A stretch of 64,000 nucleotides of DNA from Deltaproteobacteria bacterium (GTDB taxonomy: Bacteria; Myxococcota_A; UBA796; UBA2385). Shown here in pieces: positions 18,547 through 26,945 of this stretch. The translations under genes and the position numbers were made by a program. The number at the start of each line of letters is the position of its first letter. Positions within the stretch are counted from its first letter, which is position 1. The stretch lies in assembly GCA_016792625.1 (NCBI GenBank), contig JAEUKK010000001.1, positions 34,252 through 98,251 on the forward strand, given 5' to 3'. The notes below the pieces were generated by a model. It saw only the letters and a list, made by a program, of their open reading frames with translations. It did no database searches and was not told the DNA's origin.

Positions 18547-20388
18547 TTAGCGTGGAGCCGCCGCCTCGGGGAGGGCGACCGGCTCGACCCACCACACCTC
18601 GGCCGGCGCGCCGGCGCGCTCGAGGCGGTCGAGCCAGACGCGCTGATCATCGCGCAGCGCGTCATTTGGGCCCTTGACCTCGATGAGCTGCACGCCGCTC
18701 TGCACGCCCCCCGGGAAGAGGCCGGGCACCCGCGCGGCGGGCCCGGGCTCGATCACCAAGTCGGGCATGCCGCGGCCCGCGCCCCGGTGATCTTCGGCGT
18801 AGGCCCGCGTGATCGCCGCGAGGGCCGGGCCGCCGAGCCCCGCGCAGAGGGTCAGCAGGCGGGGCAGGCCCCAGGCCGTCCACGAGGCCCCGCGCAGCTG
18901 CTCCCCCGCGTGGCGCTCCCAGGCTGCGGCGAGCAGGGCCGGGCCGGCGCCCGCCTCCAATTGGGCGAGGCGCTCCTCGAGGAGATCGGCGCGCGCGGCG
19001 AAGAAGCCCGGGCTGTCCAGATCGAGGGGCGCGCTGAGCAGCGGCCCGGGCAGCGCACCCCAGACCGGCGCGAAAAGAGCCTCGCGGAACAGCAGCGCGA
19101 AGATGGTCGTCCAGGGGCCATTCTCGGCGAAGAAGACGCTGCGGCCCTGCGCGGTGAGCGCGGCCGCGACCACCTCTTCGATGAGGGCGGGGCGGGATGC
19201 GCCGCCGTCGACCCCGAGCCACCAGCGCGGGCGCCCGGCTTCGGCAGGGGCCGGCTGGAGCGCCAGGCGCAGGCGGCGCTCACGAATCGGGAGCAGCGGC
19301 CTGCAGGGGATCCACGGCGTGCGCGAGGCGCGGGCCAGCCGGGCGCCGGTGCGCTCGAGGGCGAGCTGCGCGGCCCGGGGCGCGATGGGCAGCAGCGCGG
19401 CGCAGGTGCGGGCCCCCTCCGCCGGGCGGCCGAGGCGCTCCAAACACAGCGCGGCGCGCTGGGCGTGCTCGGCCCGCTCGTCGGGGCGCGCGGCGAGGTT
19501 GGCGTGCAGCAGGTCATAGATGGCGAGCGCCTCGGCCTGCTCCCCCCGCTTCTCGTGCACGGCGGCGACGCGGGTCAGGCTGCGGCGGGCCCAGCGGGCG
19601 GCGGACCAGCGGTCTTGGGTGGGGAGCAGGCGCCAGGGTGGGCGCAGCAAGGGGCGGGCCCGGTCGGCGGCCGCGCGCAGCTCATCGGCGCCGAGCGGCG
19701 TGGCCAGCGCGGGGCCGAGCTCGCCCAGAGCGGCCATCAGCGCGGTGAGCTCGGCGCGGGCCCGGTCGGCGGAGGCCACCGCCCGTCGGCAGGGGTGCAG
19801 GCCCGGGCCGCCGGTGGGGGTGTAGGAAGGGGCGCGAGTGACGCCGAGGCGCTCGATGACCAGGCGGCTCAGATCGCCCTCGTGGTCAAGCAGGTACCAG
19901 GCGCACCACCGCCGCAGCAGGCCGCGGTGCCGCAGCCGCACCGCGGGGCGCCAAAGCGCGGGGCGGGCGCGCTCCCCGGTGGCGCGCAGGCGTTGGGTGA
20001 GGGTGGCCCGGTCGCCGCCGCGGGGCAGGCCGAGGGCGGCGCAGGCCTCTTTGAGCCCGGGCACGTCGTGGAGCTCGAGCAGGGCACCGACCGGCAGCGG
20101 GTCGGCGCTGCTCATCACCAAGCCCTGGCGATGGAGCTCGTCGATCACGGCGTCCAGGTCATCAATCTCAGCGTATCGGATGCTCTGGGTGGGCAGAAGG
20201 CGGTCGCGCCGGGCGAGCAGCCGGGCCACCAAGCTCAGCGCCGGCCCGGCCAGGGCCCGCAGGCGCCGCAGCACGATCAGCTCACCCGCGCTCAACAGGT
20301 GCCGGTGCGCGGCGTCGACCACGTCCAGCGCGGCCCGCAGATCCGCGCCAGCGAGCCCGGCCGCGCCGTCGGCCTCTCCACCCGACAT
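18547..20388 (-). CDS. FAN1-type structure-specific nuclease (VRR-NUC domain)
   Basis: Bacterial homologue of Fanconi-associated nuclease 1, which cuts branched DNA and unhooks crosslinks. About 613 aa from ATG 20388 (GTG 20400 is an alternative). Order: helical N-terminus; a SAP-like DNA-binding segment (VPGLKEACAALGLPRGGD); a long helical/TPR-like middle; then a C-terminal VRR-NUC domain. In that domain RGMPDLVIEP supplies the catalytic Asp and VQLIEVKGPNDALRDDQRVW supplies the Glu and Lys of the PD-(D/E)XK site. ENGPWTTIFALLF matches the pre-nuclease region of the family. It follows gspN by about 20-30 bases and may be carried on the end of the secretion transcript although unrelated in function. 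Confidence 0.88.
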   Translation of the reverse strand: MSGGEADGAAGLAGADLRAALDVVDAAHRHLLSAGELIVLRRLRALAGPALSLVARLLARRDRLLPTQSIRYAEIDDLDAVIDELHRQGLVMSSADPLPVGALLELHDVPGLKEACAALGLPRGGDRATLTQRLRATGERARPALWRPAVRLRHRGLLRRWCAWYLLDHEGDLSRLVIERLGVTRAPSYTPTGGPGLHPCRRAVASADRARAELTALMAALGELGPALATPLGADELRAAADRARPLLRPPWRLLPTQDRWSAARWARRSLTRVAAVHEKRGEQAEALAIYDLLHANLAARPDERAEHAQRAALCLERLGRPAEGARTCAALLPIAPRAAQLALERTGARLARASRTPWIPCRPLLPIRERRLRLALQPAPAEAGRPRWWLGVDGGASRPALIEEVVAAALTAQGRSVFFAENGPWTTIFALLFREALFAPVWGALPGPLLSAPLDLDSPGFFAARADLLEERLAQLEAGAGPALLAAAWERHAGEQLRGASWTAWGLPRLLTLCAGLGGPALAAITRAYAEDHRGAGRGMPDLVIEPGPAARVPGLFPGGVQSGVQLIEVKGPNDALRDDQRVWLDRLERAGAPAEVWWVEPVALPEAAAPR

Positions 20389-20421
20389 CGCCGCCCCCAC
20401 GCCGGCCCGCCGGCCCCTCCG

Positions 20422-21765
20422 CTACTCCTCTTCGTCGCCCTGGCCTTCATCCTCGGGCGGGCCCTCGGGCTCTCCGCCGTTGGGGCCGCCGTCGTCAAAC
20501 TCGATCGGCTCGGGGCCGTTGGGCGGGCCGACCGGGCCGTCGCCCTCGTCAAACTCCCGCACGTCGGGGTCGCCGCCCTGCTGCTCGCGCTGCTTGCGCA
20601 GGCGCTCGCGGCGCTCTTTGATGCGGTCCTTCCGGGCTTGGCGCCGGGCCTCGGCGTCGGGGTCGAGCTCCATGTTCGGCGCGCCGTCCTCAGGGCCGAG
20701 GAAGCCCGGCGGGCCGTCCTTGCCGAAGGTGGGCCCGTCGTCGATGTTTCCGCCGCCGGGGCGCCGGATGGGGCTGGGGCTCGGGGCGCCGCCGCCGCGG
20801 GCCTTGCTGCGGTCCTCGCGGCAGACGGGGTTGCCCAGACTGCCGGTGCAGAGGAAGTGGTAGACGCCCTGCTCGTCCTTCGCGGCGCGCAGGGTGGGGA
20901 GCATATTGGCCATCTGGCCGAGCTTCTCGTCGAGCTCCAGCGCGATCTCGACCCGCATCCGCCAGCGGCTCAGCTCCTGGCCGCTCACGGTCAGGTTCCC
21001 GCTGAAGGTGGCGTCCATCACGTCACCTTCGAAGCGGCCCTTGGTGATCTCGGCCTTGTCGCCCTTCAGCTCGAGCTCAAGCCCGGCGGCGGAGAAGCTC
21101 ACCGGCATCAAGTCCATGCCCGAGGCCGAGATGCGCGGGAAGGCGAGCTGGTCAAAACCAATCTTGATCGTGCCGCTGTGGTCAGCGTTTCGGCCCTTCT
21201 TGTCGCTGAGATCGACGTCCATGTCGATGTTCATCTGGCCCGTGGCGTCGATGGTCCAGTCCTCGCCGCCGATGGGCACGAGGCTCAGATCGAGCTCCTC
21301 GCCGTCGACCTCGATCTGGCGCCGCTCGGAGGCCACCGTGTAGCTGCCGCTCAGCTCGCCGCCGTAGACGTCGGCGGAGAAGTCGAACTGCTGCTTGCCC
21401 AGCAGGTTGGGCAGCAGCGCGAGGCGGATCGAGGCGGCGCTGGCCCGCAGGAAGGGCACGGCCTTGATCGCGGCGCTGGCGTCTTCGGCGGCCTCGTCCT
21501 CGGCGTCTTTGCGCTTGCGGCGCTTGGGCTTGGCCCGCGGCTTGTCGACCTCGAGCAAGATGACGTCGGTGAGGGTGATCCCGAGGGGGAGCCAGGGCCG
21601 GGCCCCGCTGGCCTGCAGCGCCCAGCCGCCGCCGCCGCGCTCCTGCAGCTCGTACTGCAGGCGCTCGATCAGCGCCTCTTCGGGGAAGTGCACCACGAGG
21701 GCGGCGAAGAAGGAGACCGTGCCCACGAGGGCCGAGGCCCCCGCGATGGCGAGGTTGCGCATCAT
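20422..21765 (-). CDS. gspN: Type II secretion system protein GspN
   Basis: 447 aa, last gene of the secretion operon. An N-terminal transmembrane helix (LAIAGASALVGTVSFFAALV) is followed by a periplasmic AsmA/GspN-like beta-rich domain (ARPWLPLGITLTDVILLEV, GKQQFDFSADVYGGELSGSY, KIGFDQLAFPRISASGMDL). The last 110 residues are a disordered acidic, Pro/Gly-rich tail ending in a run of Glu, longer than in typical GspN. ATGA overlap with gspM. GspN is an accessory inner-membrane component that is missing from many systems, but it is found in deltaproteobacterial ones. Confidence 0.85.
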   Translation of the reverse strand: MMRNLAIAGASALVGTVSFFAALVVHFPEEALIERLQYELQERGGGGWALQASGARPWLPLGITLTDVILLEVDKPRAKPKRRKRKDAEDEAAEDASAAIKAVPFLRASAASIRLALLPNLLGKQQFDFSADVYGGELSGSYTVASERRQIEVDGEELDLSLVPIGGEDWTIDATGQMNIDMDVDLSDKKGRNADHSGTIKIGFDQLAFPRISASGMDLMPVSFSAAGLELELKGDKAEITKGRFEGDVMDATFSGNLTVSGQELSRWRMRVEIALELDEKLGQMANMLPTLRAAKDEQGVYHFLCTGSLGNPVCREDRSKARGGGAPSPSPIRRPGGGNIDDGPTFGKDGPPGFLGPEDGAPNMELDPDAEARRQARKDRIKERRERLRKQREQQGGDPDVREFDEGDGPVGPPNGPEPIEFDDGGPNGGEPEGPPEDEGQGDEEE

Positions 21766-22358
21766 CCGGGCTCCCCGGTCGCGGCGACGACCTTATAGGC
21801 AGCGATGTCGATCTCGACGTCCAGCAGGGTGTCTTCGCCGCTTTTGCGGGTCTTGACCTTCATGCCCTGGACCTGCAGGGGGTAGCCCTGGGTCTCGGTG
21901 TGGTACAGAAAAGCGTTCAGCTGCGTCTGATCGAGCTTGGTGAGCTTGACCGCGAAGGTCTTCTCTTCGAGGGTGCCGGTCACGGTGGTCGACCGCTCTT
22001 TGACCTGGTCGAGCTTGTCGGCGACCTTGGCGCGCTGGGCGGCCTGCTCCAAGAAGGTCGAGAGGCTGGTCGCGCCGTGCTTTTGGATGGCCGCCTCGAT
22101 GGTGGCGGTCTGGCTGCGGGTCTCTTCGAAGTCTGCGGCGAGGATCTGCACGCGGCGCAGGGCCTCTTGCCGGTCTTCGAGCCGCCCTTCGAGCGCGCTG
22201 AGCGAGCTGCGCATCCACCACACGGAGCCGCCGACGAGGGCCACGGCGAAGAAGGCGACGGTCCCGAGCAGCAGGGCCCGGTCGCGCGGGGTCATGTCGG
22301 CGAGCCCGTCTTGGACCCGGTCGCTGGCCGCGGCCAGCTTGGCGTTGAGCGCAGACAT
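21762..22358 (-). CDS. gspM: Type II secretion system protein GspM
   Basis: 198-aa bitopic inner-membrane protein of the assembly platform, partner of GspL. Short cytoplasmic N-terminus with MTPRDRALLLG, a transmembrane helix (VAFFAVALVGGSVWWM), a coiled-coil (SALEGRLEDRQEALRRVQ), and a ferredoxin-like periplasmic domain (GTLEEKTFAVKLTKLDQTQL). The gene shares one base with the gspL stop (TGATG) and overlaps gspN by ATGA, so L-M-N are translationally coupled. Confidence 0.87.
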   Translation of the reverse strand: MSALNAKLAAASDRVQDGLADMTPRDRALLLGTVAFFAVALVGGSVWWMRSSLSALEGRLEDRQEALRRVQILAADFEETRSQTATIEAAIQKHGATSLSTFLEQAAQRAKVADKLDQVKERSTTVTGTLEEKTFAVKLTKLDQTQLNAFLYHTETQGYPLQVQGMKVKTRKSGEDTLLDVEIDIAAYKVVAATGEPG

Positions 22359-24106
22359 CAGCCCTCCTGAGCCTCGTCGCTGTCGAGCGGGATGGTGATG
22401 GAGAAGCGCACGCCGTCCTTGTACTTCTTCTCGTCGCTCTTTGTCGCGGTCTTGAAGCGCACGTTGCGCTTGAGCGCGGTCTCGATGTTCGCCGCCGCCT
22501 CAAAACCTGTCGTGTCGATCTTCAAGGAGATGGTCGACTTGGCCAAGCTGAGCTCGGTGACGTCGAGCTTGGTCTCGGTGTGGGGCGGCACGCTGGACGC
22601 GATGTCCGAGAGCAGCGTCAGCGTCGGCGGTTCGGTGCTGATCAAGCCGCCGAGCGCCTCGACCTGGGCCGCGGCCTCGGCGGCGCGCTCGGTCATGATC
22701 GCCGTCGCGACGCTGGGGTCTTTGAGGCGCTCGGGGTCGGCGTCGGGCACGGCCGCGAGCACCACCTCGCCGAGCTTGGCCTCAGCGTCGGCGATCTCGC
22801 CGCGGAGCTGGACGGTGCGCCAGCCGAAGAAGCCCACGCCGGCGAGCAGCAGGGCGGCGGCGGCCAGCGCGCCATAGCGCAGGATGTTGCCCAAGGCGTT
22901 GAGATCACCCTTGAAGGTGAACTCGGCCTGCCGCAGGTCGATATGGCGGCCTTTGCCCGTGGCCAGGCGGCGGGCGACGGCGGCGGCCAGGGCGAAGCGC
23001 TCGGGCACCGGCTGGCCTTCGGCTTCGGTGACCCGCACGGGGTTCACCGCGACGCCCAGCACGGTGACCAGCAGCTCGCGCAGGCCGGGCAGGGCCGAGC
23101 CCGCGCCGGCGACCAGCACCTCGTCAATGCTGAGCCCGAGGCTGTCTTCGACGCTGATCAGCGAGGCGCGCAGCTCGGTGAGCAGGGGTGCGATCGTGTC
23201 GCGCACGACGTCGGCCACCGGGGGCTGGCCCGGGCGGTGCAGGTTGGGCACCTCGGTTGGTGGGCGCATGGAGGGGCCGGTGGGCTCCTCATCCGTCCAG
23301 CCGTCGACCTCGACGAGATCAGCGTCAGCGGTGGGATCCAGCGCGCCGGCCCAGCCTGCGGCTGCGCTGCCTTCGCGCAGGCCGGTCTGCCGCACCGCGC
23401 GCTCGGCGGTGGCCTCGTCGACGCCGAGCTGGTGGGCCACGGCCCAGACGAGATCGCGGGTGCCCCGGTCGATGCCGCGCGAGGCGATGACGTGCCCGTC
23501 GCGGCAGACGCTGACCAAGGTGCGGGTGTAGCCGATGTCGACGACCGCCTGCACGCCATCTGACGCGAAGGTGTCGTACAGATCGGTGTCGAGCATCAGC
23601 ATGCGGGGGTCGGCGCCCGCGCTGTGCAGGCCGGCGAGCAGCGCCGCGACCTCGACCTTCGGGGCCAGGGCGCAGAAGACCAGGGTCTCGGCGCCCTTGT
23701 TGTCGGCCTTGTTGTCGGCCTTGTTGTCGGCTTTGCCTTCGGTCGGTTTTCCGACCATGACGCGGTCCGCGAGGACCATGTCGTCGAGGTCAAAGGGGAC
23801 CAACCCCTCGACCTCGAAGCGCAGCGTCTTGTCGATCTGCGCCCGATCAGTGAACGGCAGGCTCACCGTGCGCACGCTCGCCCGATCAGCCGGGAAGGTC
23901 GCCGCGAAGGTGTCGGGGCCGCCCGCGCCGAGCTGCTCTTTGGCCGCGGTCAGCGCGGCGAGGCGGGCCTCGAGGCCCGCGGTCACCGGGCCCGGGGCGA
24001 CGGGCACCTCGACGAAGCGGGAGAATTGGTAGCGGCCAAAATTGCCCTCGAGGACCGCGAGGCGGACCGCGTGGTGGCCAAGGTCGATGCCGATGATGCG
24101 TGCCAT
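22358..24106 (-). CDS. gspL: Type II secretion system protein GspL
   Basis: 582-aa inner-membrane platform protein that recruits the ATPase GspE. The actin-like cytoplasmic domain (residues 1 to about 380, MARIIGIDLGHHAVRLAVLE, VVDIGYTRTLVSV) resembles PilM. A transmembrane helix (LAAAALLLAGVGFFGW) and a PilN-like periplasmic domain follow. Unusual: three tandem ADNK units in the cytoplasmic domain near residue 130, encoded by a 12-bp triplicate repeat. GGAG precedes the ATG; 18-base gap from gspK. Confidence 0.87.
   Translation of the reverse strand: MARIIGIDLGHHAVRLAVLEGNFGRYQFSRFVEVPVAPGPVTAGLEARLAALTAAKEQLGAGGPDTFAATFPADRASVRTVSLPFTDRAQIDKTLRFEVEGLVPFDLDDMVLADRVMVGKPTEGKADNKADNKADNKGAETLVFCALAPKVEVAALLAGLHSAGADPRMLMLDTDLYDTFASDGVQAVVDIGYTRTLVSVCRDGHVIASRGIDRGTRDLVWAVAHQLGVDEATAERAVRQTGLREGSAAAGWAGALDPTADADLVEVDGWTDEEPTGPSMRPPTEVPNLHRPGQPPVADVVRDTIAPLLTELRASLISVEDSLGLSIDEVLVAGAGSALPGLRELLVTVLGVAVNPVRVTEAEGQPVPERFALAAAVARRLATGKGRHIDLRQAEFTFKGDLNALGNILRYGALAAAALLLAGVGFFGWRTVQLRGEIADAEAKLGEVVLAAVPDADPERLKDPSVATAIMTERAAEAAAQVEALGGLISTEPPTLTLLSDIASSVPPHTETKLDVTELSLAKSTISLKIDTTGFEAAANIETALKRNVRFKTATKSDEKKYKDGVRFSITIPLDSDEAQEG
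23696..23731. repeat. Three tandem copies of a 12-bp repeat inside gspL
   Basis: CTTGTTGTCGGC repeated perfectly three times (23696-23707, 23708-23719, 23720-23731). On the minus strand it encodes three ADNK units of GspL. It is a microsatellite-like, in-frame expansion; copy-number changes would lengthen or shorten a surface loop without breaking the frame. Confidence 0.9.
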
Positions 24107-24124
24107 GGGTGCTCCCGGCGCGGC

Positions 24125-25411
24125 TCAGTCCATCCGCCAGTACACGAGCTTGCCCTCGGACGAGCTGCCGGAGAAGTCGAGGACTGCGGTGATTGTAGCG
24201 GAGGACTCGCCGACGAGTCCGGTGGACGTGATGGTGAAGGTCTGAGAGGTCTTGGTGACCTTGTTGGTGATGCAGGCCTCGTCGGCGGGCATGCCCGCGG
24301 CGGTCAAGGCAGAGGCCAGCTTCTTCCCGTCTTGCAGGTAGGTCAGGAAGGGGTCGTTCTGGGCCATCATCTCGAGCGTCCGCATGATCTGGGCGTCGAC
24401 TGGCATGGGGACCACGCAGGCGCGGATGAGGCCCATCATCATGCCGTCGTCGATGGTGTTGATGTTCACCTTGCCGGCGGGGTCGCCAAAGACGGTGAGG
24501 TGGGTCTTGAAGCGGTCGAAGACGGCGCCCTCCCAGCCCGAGACCACCCGGATCTCGTCGACGCTGTCGAAGGGCGCGTTCTTGGTCAAGTAGGGCGGGT
24601 CCAGCGTGTTGTAGAGGTTGTCTTCATAGCCGCCCATGCCGCCGGCGCGCATGTTGTCCTGATCGACCCAGTCTTTGAGGTTGCCGATCAGCTCCCACTT
24701 GTCGAGGTTGCGCTGCCGCAGCCAAGTCTCGTTCTCTTCCCCGCCCATGACCGCGGCGAGCAGCTGGCCGGTGGGCGACTCTTGGATGACCGTCACCGCG
24801 CCCTCGTTGGCGAAGGCGTTGACGTTGATGCGGCTCTCGTGGTCCTTGACCTCGGCCATGAAGTCGCCGTCAAAGCTGAGCCAGTCGCGGTCCGCGAAGC
24901 GGCTGGTCGCCTGCTCCTCTTCGATCTCGGCCTGGTCGGTCTCGGCGATCTTGCCGGTGGTGCGCAGGCTCTCCAGCGTCTCTTCGGACAGGTCGGTGGC
25001 GTCGCCGCCGTTGCCCATCAACATGCGCAGGAGGCCGGTGTTGAGCATCGGCACCATCTGCCAGAGGTTGTCGATGGGCATGCCGAAGTTCTCGGCCATG
25101 TTCTTGATCTGCGGGTTGTTTTCAAGCTCGTGGTTGGCGACCAGCACGAGCCGGTAGAAGTTGAGCCCGGTGCGGGCCAGCCACTGCGCCTGGGTGCGCT
25201 CGGCTTGGTGCGCGGCGACCAAAAAGCGCACCCGCGCGCCATAGGCGAGTTCGGTCACCACGATGGTCAGGAACATCAAGGTGGTCACGACCACGAGGAT
25301 GGCGACGCCCGACTGGCGCCGGCGCGCCGACGCCCGACCCCGCAGGCTGCGGGGGGTGGTCAGCGCCCGCCACAGGCGGACCAGCCGGGTGGTGGTGGTG
25401 GGGGCGCTCAC
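24125..25411 (-). CDS. gspK: Type II secretion minor pseudopilin GspK
   Basis: 428 aa, GTG start overlapping the gspJ stop (GTGA). Class III prepilin leader with basic residues then QSG|VAILVVVTTLMF: cleavage after Gly. It lacks Glu at +5, as is normal for GspK, which caps the pseudopilus tip. The large globular domain with DHESRINVNAFANEG and KVNINTIDDG fits the GspK fold, where such segments bear the calcium-binding loops. Family length is usually about 300-350 aa, so this one is long. Confidence 0.9.
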   Translation of the reverse strand: MSAPTTTTRLVRLWRALTTPRSLRGRASARRRQSGVAILVVVTTLMFLTIVVTELAYGARVRFLVAAHQAERTQAQWLARTGLNFYRLVLVANHELENNPQIKNMAENFGMPIDNLWQMVPMLNTGLLRMLMGNGGDATDLSEETLESLRTTGKIAETDQAEIEEEQATSRFADRDWLSFDGDFMAEVKDHESRINVNAFANEGAVTVIQESPTGQLLAAVMGGEENETWLRQRNLDKWELIGNLKDWVDQDNMRAGGMGGYEDNLYNTLDPPYLTKNAPFDSVDEIRVVSGWEGAVFDRFKTHLTVFGDPAGKVNINTIDDGMMMGLIRACVVPMPVDAQIMRTLEMMAQNDPFLTYLQDGKKLASALTAAGMPADEACITNKVTKTSQTFTITSTGLVGESSATITAVLDFSGSSSEGKLVYWRMD

Positions 25412-26253
25412 TTCTTACCCCCACCCTTACCGCCGCCGCCACCCTTGCCGCCGCCGCTCCCACCGCCGCCGCCGTTCCCACCGCCGCCACCGCCGTTCCC
25501 ACCGCCGCCGCCACCACCGCCCGACAGGCGCCCGCGGCCCGCCCCGCCGTCGCTGGCGGTGGCCGAGCGGGCGAGCCGGCTCGCGCCCTCGATCATGACG
25601 GTCGAGACGAAGGTGCGCTCGACGACATCATCCTCGTCTTCAGGGTCGGTCTTGGCGATGGTCAGCACGATCTGGACCGCGCGGGGCAGACGCCCGGGGG
25701 TGTCCGCGCCGTTGGTGTCCCAGCTGTCCTGCCACTCGCCGTCGAGCGGGTCGAGGTAGCGCAGGTCAAAGCGGCTGACGTCGCGGGCGAGGGGAAGGAT
25801 GACGCCGTCCTTGTCGGGCTCGTGGTCGACCCGCTGGGCCTCGCGGTGCAACAACATCATGCGGTTGCGGTTCTCGGGGTCGGGCTCACACCAGATGGTG
25901 ATCTCGGTCTGGTCACTCTCCCGCGCGCCGGCCACGCTGGGCCGGTGGCTGCGGCTGGCGAACCAGATCTGGTCGGTGTCGTTGTCGTCCTTGCCCACGA
26001 AGACCGTGCGGTAGGTGTTGACCGCCGCGGTGTTCTTGGTGAGGAAGGCCAGCGAGAGCTCGCGGTGCACCCGCGCCATGGCGATGCGGCCGCTGCGGTC
26101 GAGCTCCTCTTCGAAGGCGAGGTAGTCGCGCGCGCGCATGGCCCCGCCGATGGTCTCCCAGGCGAGCGCCGCCATGATGGTCAGGACCGCGATGGCGATC
26201 ACGACCTCCAGCAGCGTAAAGCCGCGGCGATGGGCAGGCAGGCGGGCGCTCAC
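25408..26253 (-). CDS. gspJ: Type II secretion minor pseudopilin GspJ with Gly-rich tail
   Basis: 281 aa from the GTG that overlaps the gspI stop (GTGA). Prepilin site RRG|FTLLEVVIAIAVLT with Glu at +5. The central globular domain carries typical GspJ features (ARDYLAFEEELDRSGRIAMA, RTVFVGKDDN, DVSRFDLRYLDPLDGEW). The last about 40 residues are almost pure Gly with single Asn, Ser and Lys residues, ending KGGGKK, an addition not part of the GspJ fold. GspJ pairs with GspI and GspK at the pseudopilus tip. Confidence 0.9.
   Translation of the reverse strand: MSARLPAHRRGFTLLEVVIAIAVLTIMAALAWETIGGAMRARDYLAFEEELDRSGRIAMARVHRELSLAFLTKNTAAVNTYRTVFVGKDDNDTDQIWFASRSHRPSVAGARESDQTEITIWCEPDPENRNRMMLLHREAQRVDHEPDKDGVILPLARDVSRFDLRYLDPLDGEWQDSWDTNGADTPGRLPRAVQIVLTIAKTDPEDEDDVVERTFVSTVMIEGASRLARSATASDGGAGRGRLSGGGGGGGGNGGGGGGNGGGGGSGGGKGGGGGKGGGKK
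25411..25522. repeat. GGN-type simple-sequence tract encoding the GspJ Gly tail
   Basis: About 110 bases built almost wholly of CCN/GCC triplets, with CGCCGTTCCCACCGC-type units recurring. On the minus strand they read as poly-Gly with spaced Asn and Lys. Simple-sequence DNA of this kind can expand by slippage in frame, which may be how the tail arose. Confidence 0.85.
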
Positions 26254-26945
26254 TGGGGTTGATCCGGCGTGGCGACGATGCCGCTCGGGTTGATGGCGTG
26301 GGTCGTGATCTCGACCTGGTCGGTCTCGTCCTCGTTCTCGCCCCACCAGACCACCACCCGCACCTCGCGGATGTAATTGCTGAGGTACTCGGTGATCTGC
26401 TCGGGGTTGAAGCCGGGGATGTCGGAGAGATCAAAACCCGCCGACTGGCTGGCCTGCTGCTCCTGCGCCTCGTCGGACTGCTCGCCCCAGTAGCCGCCCT
26501 GAGCGAGCTCCCCCGCCGTGCCCATGACGTCGCCGGGCAGCGTCATCTCGATGCGGCGGACCGTATAGGCGAAGTGGAAGTCCTTGTACTCGTCCTCCAG
26601 ATCGAGGTTGAGCGACTCGCCGCGGAACTCTTCGCTGCCGAAGTCGTCGAAGTGGCCCTCCTCCTCGATGTCTTGGCTGGTCCAGCCCTCACGCTCGAGC
26701 GTGAGCATGACCTCCATGAGCTTCTCGTCGGCGAGCTGCGTGGCCACGCTGATCTTGCGCGCCTCGGCGGTCAACACCACCGAGCTGGCCTGGGTCTCGA
26801 GCATGACGATGAGGGAGAGGGAGAGGATGCCCAGCGCGACCATCACCTCGAGCAGGGTGAAGCCGGCGCGCACGCGCTGCGCGACAGCGCCAAAGGGGGT
26901 CAACGCAAGGTCTCGCATGCGGGGGCGGAGGGGCATGGGGCTCAT
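26250..26945 (-). CDS. gspI: Type II secretion minor pseudopilin GspI
   Basis: 231 aa from ATG 26945, fixed by the ATGA overlap with gspH. The leader is long (about 28 residues) before the prepilin site RAG|FTLLEVMVALGILS with Glu at +5. The globular part is much longer than the usual GspI (about 120 aa) because of an acidic, Gln-rich insertion (SDEAQEQQASQSAG). The YIREVRVVVWW strand near the C-terminus is the conserved end of GspI. It nucleates the pseudopilus tip complex with J and K. Confidence 0.88.
   Translation of the reverse strand: MSPMPLRPRMRDLALTPFGAVAQRVRAGFTLLEVMVALGILSLSLIVMLETQASSVVLTAEARKISVATQLADEKLMEVMLTLEREGWTSQDIEEEGHFDDFGSEEFRGESLNLDLEDEYKDFHFAYTVRRIEMTLPGDVMGTAGELAQGGYWGEQSDEAQEQQASQSAGFDLSDIPGFNPEQITEYLSNYIREVRVVVWWGENEDETDQVEITTHAINPSGIVATPDQPQ

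Noticed and set aside
18511..21798. 1095-codon open frame antisense to the FAN1 gene and gspN
   Set aside because: Mirror of codon bias in two recognised minus-strand genes; spans the gene boundary and has no recognisable domain.
25411..25522. Gly-tail tract as a CRISPR-like or mobile repeat
   Set aside because: The units are triplets in the gspJ reading frame with no spacers, and no cas genes or inverted terminal repeats are present.
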